A DNA stretch of 64,000 nucleotides, taken from NCBI GenBank assembly GCA_965230765.1, contig CBDDLR010000002.1, positions 806,001 through 870,000 on the forward strand, written 5' to 3'. Both the position numbers and the translations under genes were made by a program. The notes beneath the pieces were generated by a model. It was not told the origin of the DNA. It ran no database searches and saw only the letters and a program-made list of their open reading frames with translations. The DNA comes from Sunxiuqinia sp965230765. GTDB lineage: Bacteria; Bacteroidota; Bacteroidia; Bacteroidales; Prolixibacteraceae. This document shows, piece after piece, positions 60,437-64,000 of this stretch; the first letter of the stretch is position 1, and the number at the start of each line of letters is the position of its first letter.

Positions 60437-61738
60437 TTAAACTTCTCGGTCAGGGTTGAAATCTTCCAGGATATCAGCAATCCTTCTCAAAAAGGCCCCT
60501 CCCAGTGCTCCGTCGATAATTCGGTGATCATAAGAAAGTGACAGGAACATTTTATGGCGGACAACAATGGCATCGCCTGTTGGTGTTTCCATCACAGCTG
60601 GTTTCTTTTCAATGCTACCAGTAGCCAAAATGGCTACCTGAGGCTGATTGATGATCGGTGTACCAATAATGTTCCGGAATGAACCGAAATTGGTTATAGT
60701 GAACGTACCTCCAGAGTAAGCGTCAGGTCCTAATTTATTTGTCCGTGCCCCTTCAGCTACCTGGTTCAGGCTTTTTGTTAAGCCTATTAAATTCTTCTGT
60801 TCAGCCTCATTAATCACCGGAACAACCAGGTTCCCATCGGGTTTAGCCACGGCAATGCCCATATTTACATTTGGATGCACGTAAATTTTATCTTCGGCAA
60901 CCGATGAGTTTACTAATGGGAATTCAGTTAAAGCTTTTGCAACAGCTTCAATAAAAACAGGCATGAACGTGATTTTTTCACCATGCTTTTGTAAGAAACT
61001 GTCTTTTACTTTTTTCCTCCAAAGTACCAGGTTGGTTACATCTGCTTCAACAACTGAAGTTACATGAGGCGATACTTTCTTCGAGTTCACCATGTGTTCA
61101 GCAATTAATTTGCGCACGCGGTCCATTTCAATAATTTGACCTTCGCCACTAAATGACATACTTACTTTCGGTGTTTCTTTAACAGCTGCCTCTTTAGCTA
61201 CTGGCATCGATTTAGCGGATTTCCTCTCGTTCAAATAATTAAGCAAATCGTTTTTCTGAACCCTTCCGTTTTGACCAGATCCTTCGATTGATTCAAGTTC
61301 TTCCAGACTTACGTTTTCAGCCTTGGCCATGCTTTTTACCAACGGTGAATAAAAACGGTTGCTGGCCGATTTAAAATCAACTTTAGCTGTTAGCTCATCT
61401 GCTGGCTGCTCAGCTACTGATTCTTCAACCGTTTCAGATGACGGTGCACTGGTCTCAGTAACCACTGATTCATCTTCAGTTTCGCCGTTAACTTCCCCAT
61501 CAAGGTCCACAACGGCTACAACTTCCCCAACAGGTACTAAATCATCTACTTTATAAAAAACTTTTGAGATTACACCATCAACTGGCGAAGGGATTTCAGA
61601 GTCAACTTTATCTGTAGCAATTTCAAAAAGTGAATCGTCTTCTTCAATTTTGTCCCCTTCTTTTACAAACCATTTGGTTATGGTAGCCTCCTGAACACTT
61701 TCACCAAGTTTAGGCATCAGGATCTTAAATTCCGACAT
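60437..61738 (-). CDS. 2-oxoacid dehydrogenase E2 component (dihydrolipoamide acyltransferase)
   Basis: Core acyltransferase of the complex, 433 residues. A single N-terminal lipoyl domain with lipoyl-lysine Lys44 in FEIATDKVDSEIPSP, an acidic Glu/Ser/Val linker (about 80-120), a peripheral-subunit-binding domain (about 130-172, YSPLVKSMAKAENVSLEEL, GSGQNGRVQKNDLL) and the catalytic domain (about 205-433) ending LSYDHRIIDGALGGAFLRRI with the active-site DHRxxDG. First gene of the E2 - E1 - fldA operon. Branched-chain specificity is favoured by the fused E1 type, not proven. Confidence 0.92.
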   Translation of the reverse strand: MSEFKILMPKLGESVQEATITKWFVKEGDKIEEDDSLFEIATDKVDSEIPSPVDGVISKVFYKVDDLVPVGEVVAVVDLDGEVNGETEDESVVTETSAPSSETVEESVAEQPADELTAKVDFKSASNRFYSPLVKSMAKAENVSLEELESIEGSGQNGRVQKNDLLNYLNERKSAKSMPVAKEAAVKETPKVSMSFSGEGQIIEMDRVRKLIAEHMVNSKKVSPHVTSVVEADVTNLVLWRKKVKDSFLQKHGEKITFMPVFIEAVAKALTEFPLVNSSVAEDKIYVHPNVNMGIAVAKPDGNLVVPVINEAEQKNLIGLTKSLNQVAEGARTNKLGPDAYSGGTFTITNFGSFRNIIGTPIINQPQVAILATGSIEKKPAVMETPTGDAIVVRHKMFLSLSYDHRIIDGALGGAFLRRIADILEDFNPDREV

Positions 61739-61911
61739 ACTAAGGATATTTATTTAACATTTAATTATTCCAGAAAATTCAACATATTCAACAAGCTAAG
61801 TATTGAAATGTTCAAGCCTGAAAACAATGACAAATAATAGAAAGTGGATTTATCTGAAATACAAATAGGTAGGGAAAACTAAGGTCTAAAAATTCAATAG
61901 AACCGCAGGAA

Positions 61912-62373
61912 CTATTCAAGAATAACTTTGTGGAAAACCTGGACAATTTCTACGGGTTTACCAGCTGCCTTTAGTTCTTCTTCTAAGGGCTGTGTTTCCT
62001 GTGAATGAATTGCCAAACATTTTTCAAGGATTTCATTCAGTTCACTTTCTGCTTCTTCTTTGTTAAGAATTCCCTTTTTTAACCCTTTGCAATAATATTT
62101 GGAAAGTTTTTGAATGGAATAGTATAAGTCTGGTTTGTCAATTTCAAGGCTGGAATATTGCTCATGAGAACCGAATTCAACTTTTTTGGTATAAACTTCA
62201 CAGAACTGGGCCATTTTAATAGAAACATCTTTGCTCAGATAAGGGATCATCTGGCAGTCTACTTCTTTGACTTCAGGGCATTCAGATAAATCAGCTTTAA
62301 AAACGTACTTGTCTTGGGCAGTTAGTGAAAGGTTTACTCCAACTATAAGCGAAATCAACAACAAAAATCTCAT
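61912..62373 (-). CDS. Small exported protein of unknown function
   Basis: A 153-residue protein with a signal peptide (MRFLLLISLIVGVNLSLTAQ). The mature part is helical and charged and has five cysteines (for example SECPEV, VDCQMI, FCEVY, YYCKGL, EKCLAI), which might form disulfides in the periplasm. I do not recognise a family. Spaced 82 bases from the upstream serine hydrolase and in the same direction, so it may be co-transcribed with it. The 170 bases downstream, before the E2 operon, show no gene. Confidence 0.6.
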   Translation of the reverse strand: MRFLLLISLIVGVNLSLTAQDKYVFKADLSECPEVKEVDCQMIPYLSKDVSIKMAQFCEVYTKKVEFGSHEQYSSLEIDKPDLYYSIQKLSKYYCKGLKKGILNKEEAESELNEILEKCLAIHSQETQPLEEELKAAGKPVEIVQVFHKVILE

Positions 62374-62455
62374 ATCCCTCTATTCTGGTTCGCATGTAAA
62401 TATAAGATTAAATTTGAAGTAACATGCTAGGAATAAGTTAAAAAAGATTAAAATA

Positions 62456-63757
62456 CTATTTCTCAAGAGCCAGTTCGAGAGAGTCTATTGGATAGTAGAA
62501 AAACAGATCTTTTTCAGGCCAGGCTTTAATTCTGGTGGTTAGCCGATCCATGAAAACGCGGATATCTTTACTGAAATTTGGTCCCATCCAGCTACTTGTA
62601 TTTGAAAGGAAAATCCAGGTAAATCCATCAACTTTTTGTTTAATAACAGCTGCAGTCCCTGCCATACTCCCTGTTCTCATGCAATTCCCCCTTGAGGCAA
62701 AACGCCATCCCAGCGGGCCCTTCGCATAAGCATTGTTCATCATTGCTTCCAACGACTCATTGGACAGGATATCTTTCACCATTGGATGCTTGTCGATTAA
62801 AACAAGCAATCTGGCTAACTCCACTGAAGAGCATATCCACCCCCCTGCGGCACCTAATAACCCAATTGGGTTTCCACCATAAGATTTTGGAACGTATTGA
62901 CCAGAGCCATCAAAAGAAGGTACTTCTATGCTTCCCTTTTGCTCAAAATATTGCACTTCGTTGGGCAGTTTGTTTGTTTTAAAACTACTTCCAATGTGCA
63001 TGTCAAGAATTTGGTTGGGGATCAATATTTCATCCCGAACATAATCTTCATAGCTTTTTCCACTTACCCGGGAGATTACCTCACCCAGAAACATGTAGCC
63101 AATGTTTGAATAAGATACCCTGGTGCCAGGGGGAAATGCCAGCCTACGGCTCGCAACAAACTTCATATAGGTGTTTATCGTAGCAGGGAGTGGATCCTTC
63201 ACCTTTTTGGCTATTTGTATCGAGTTGAAGGCCGGATCGCCATAGCGTTGAGTCCAACCGCCTGAGTGCGCCAATAAGTGCTGGACTTTAATCTGATGTA
63301 ATTTTCGATCGCGTACTTTCGTGAAAATGCTGTCAGTAAGAATTCCTTCTTGCCCAAACACCTTGTCAGATAGGGAAAGTTTGCCATCTTCAACCAATTT
63401 CATGATTGCAATTGCCGTAATCAGCTTTGATACAGAAGCCACCCGGAAAAGATGACCAGGTGTGACCGGCTCATTCTTGTCATTTGCTTTCCCAAATCCC
63501 TGAGCAAAAACAAGTTGTTCATCCTTTACAATAGCAATGGAAACACCTTCAAGCTCATTTCTGCTCATAAAACGGGTTACCTGACGCTCGATGTAATTTG
63601 AGCGATCAAATTGTGAGAGGTCATTAACAACACGGCTGTTCAGTCCTTGTAATTCAAGTTTATAATACTCGGGTACTAATTGTTTTGTCATTGTTTGGTT
63701 GGAGCCATATGAGAAAACAAAAACAATTAATAAGATTATATACTTGAACCATTTCAT
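62456..63757 (-). CDS. Serine hydrolase, class C beta-lactamase/PBP fold
   Basis: A 433-residue exported enzyme (signal peptide MKWFKYIILLIVFVFSYGSN). The active-site SxxK is in FRVASVSKLITAI (nucleophilic Ser), the YxN motif in VSYSNIGYMFLG, and a third-box RTG in NCMRTGSMAGTAA instead of KTG. The fold matches Pfam beta-lactamase (PF00144), which includes esterases and DD-peptidases, so antibiotic resistance is not implied. It starts 13 bases after the pyrD stop and is probably in the same operon. Substrate unknown. Confidence 0.85.
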   Translation of the reverse strand: MKWFKYIILLIVFVFSYGSNQTMTKQLVPEYYKLELQGLNSRVVNDLSQFDRSNYIERQVTRFMSRNELEGVSIAIVKDEQLVFAQGFGKANDKNEPVTPGHLFRVASVSKLITAIAIMKLVEDGKLSLSDKVFGQEGILTDSIFTKVRDRKLHQIKVQHLLAHSGGWTQRYGDPAFNSIQIAKKVKDPLPATINTYMKFVASRRLAFPPGTRVSYSNIGYMFLGEVISRVSGKSYEDYVRDEILIPNQILDMHIGSSFKTNKLPNEVQYFEQKGSIEVPSFDGSGQYVPKSYGGNPIGLLGAAGGWICSSVELARLLVLIDKHPMVKDILSNESLEAMMNNAYAKGPLGWRFASRGNCMRTGSMAGTAAVIKQKVDGFTWIFLSNTSSWMGPNFSKDIRVFMDRLTTRIKAWPEKDLFFYYPIDSLELALEK

Positions 63758-63770
63758 TCACAAATGTAAT

Positions 63771-64000
63771 TTATATTTGTAAATTGCCGATTATGTCACT
63801 CGCTGACTGATAGTTGTTCGCTTCAAGATAAGTATTTATACCATCAACTATTTTGCTTGTGATAGCCGGATCAATAAACATTGCAGTACCAACCTGAACA
63901 GTCGTTGAACCTGCCAGCATAAATTCAATGGCATCTGTAGCATTCATAATACCTCCCATACCAACTACAGGGATATTTACGGCATTATAGACCTGCCATA
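63771..64000 (-). CDS. pyrD: Dihydroorotate dehydrogenase, C-terminal part (runs off the window)
   Basis: The last 75 or so residues of a class 1B dihydroorotate dehydrogenase of pyrimidine biosynthesis. Reading in from the right edge gives WQVYNAVNIPVVGMGGIMN, then ATDAIEFMLAGSTTVQVGTA and MFIDPAITSKIVDGINTYLE, the FMN-phosphate-binding end of the TIM barrel. The remainder of the gene lies beyond position 64000. The ATG at 63957-63959 is internal, not the start. Confidence 0.9.
   Translation of the reverse strand, partial: WQVYNAVNIPVVGMGGIMNATDAIEFMLAGSTTVQVGTAMFIDPAITSKIVDGINTYLEANNYQSASDIIGNLQI

Noticed and set aside
62456..63757. Calling the serine hydrolase a beta-lactamase resistance gene
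   Set aside because: The third box is RTG and the family includes many esterases and peptidases; nothing specific indicates antibiotic hydrolysis.
1..64000. tRNA, rRNA, CRISPR, insertion sequence, prophage or known riboswitch
   Set aside because: Intergenic regions were read on both strands and none showed cloverleaf-like, repeat-spacer, transposase or recognised aptamer sequence; a covariance-model search (tRNAscan-SE, Infernal/Rfam) would be decisive.

Overview
This window comes from a low-GC, free-living or gut-type member of the Bacteroidota, most likely within the Bacteroidales/Marinilabiliales (Prolixibacteraceae-like) radiation. The evidence is a SusC/SusD pair with a hybrid two-component regulator, a type IX secretion sorting domain, lipoproteins with Bacteroidota-style acidic surface-export residues, the Bacteroidota -7 promoter motif (TAnnTTTG) upstream of several genes, and a Bacteroidota-type V-ATPase operon. 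No rRNA, tRNA, CRISPR array, insertion sequence or phage was seen. The taxonomic placement is inference.

Layout. 0-5.7 kb: tRNA-modification genes (trhO, a dus, a truC-like pseudouridine synthase), a small metal/redox-looking cluster (NifX-like protein, PepSY membrane protein, OB-fold lipoprotein), exported MsrB and a hemolysin-III family protein. 5.9-13.7 kb: PEP carboxylase, a secreted T9SS cargo protein, a lipoprotein zinc peptidase, a nested palindromic repeat and an adenine deaminase-type enzyme. 14.0-23.5 kb: a nine-gene V-type ATPase operon (usp, E, DUF2764, A, B, usp2, D, I, K) in which two universal-stress-protein genes are embedded; the proteolipid carries a complete Na+-site signature. 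23.6-27.8 kb: a NarL-type two-component pair and, convergent to it, an SLC12-like cation-chloride cotransporter. 27.8-30.9 kb: a leftward operon GT2 - DUF4422 - mnmE. 31-40.5 kb: fabG, a Cache/SpoIIE phosphatase, clpC, gyrA and an exported TPR protein.

40.6-55.8 kb is a compact xylan utilisation locus. A 1345-residue HTCS regulator is divergent from susC-susD-SGBP-GH10-GPH transporter-GH10-GH43. Signal sequences predict a surface xylanase, a periplasmic xylanase and a cytoplasmic GH43, linked by SusCD and an inner-membrane symporter. The divergent intergenic region has four GTAAC half-sites phased at 21, 20 and 21 bp, ending against the expected -33 position of the susC promoter; this is the best candidate for the HTCS operator.

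56-64 kb: an exported leucine-rich-repeat protein, a leftward operon for the E2 and fused E1 of a 2-oxoacid dehydrogenase followed by a flavodoxin, a small exported protein of unknown function, a class-C beta-lactamase-fold serine hydrolase, and the C-terminal end of dihydroorotate dehydrogenase running off the right edge.
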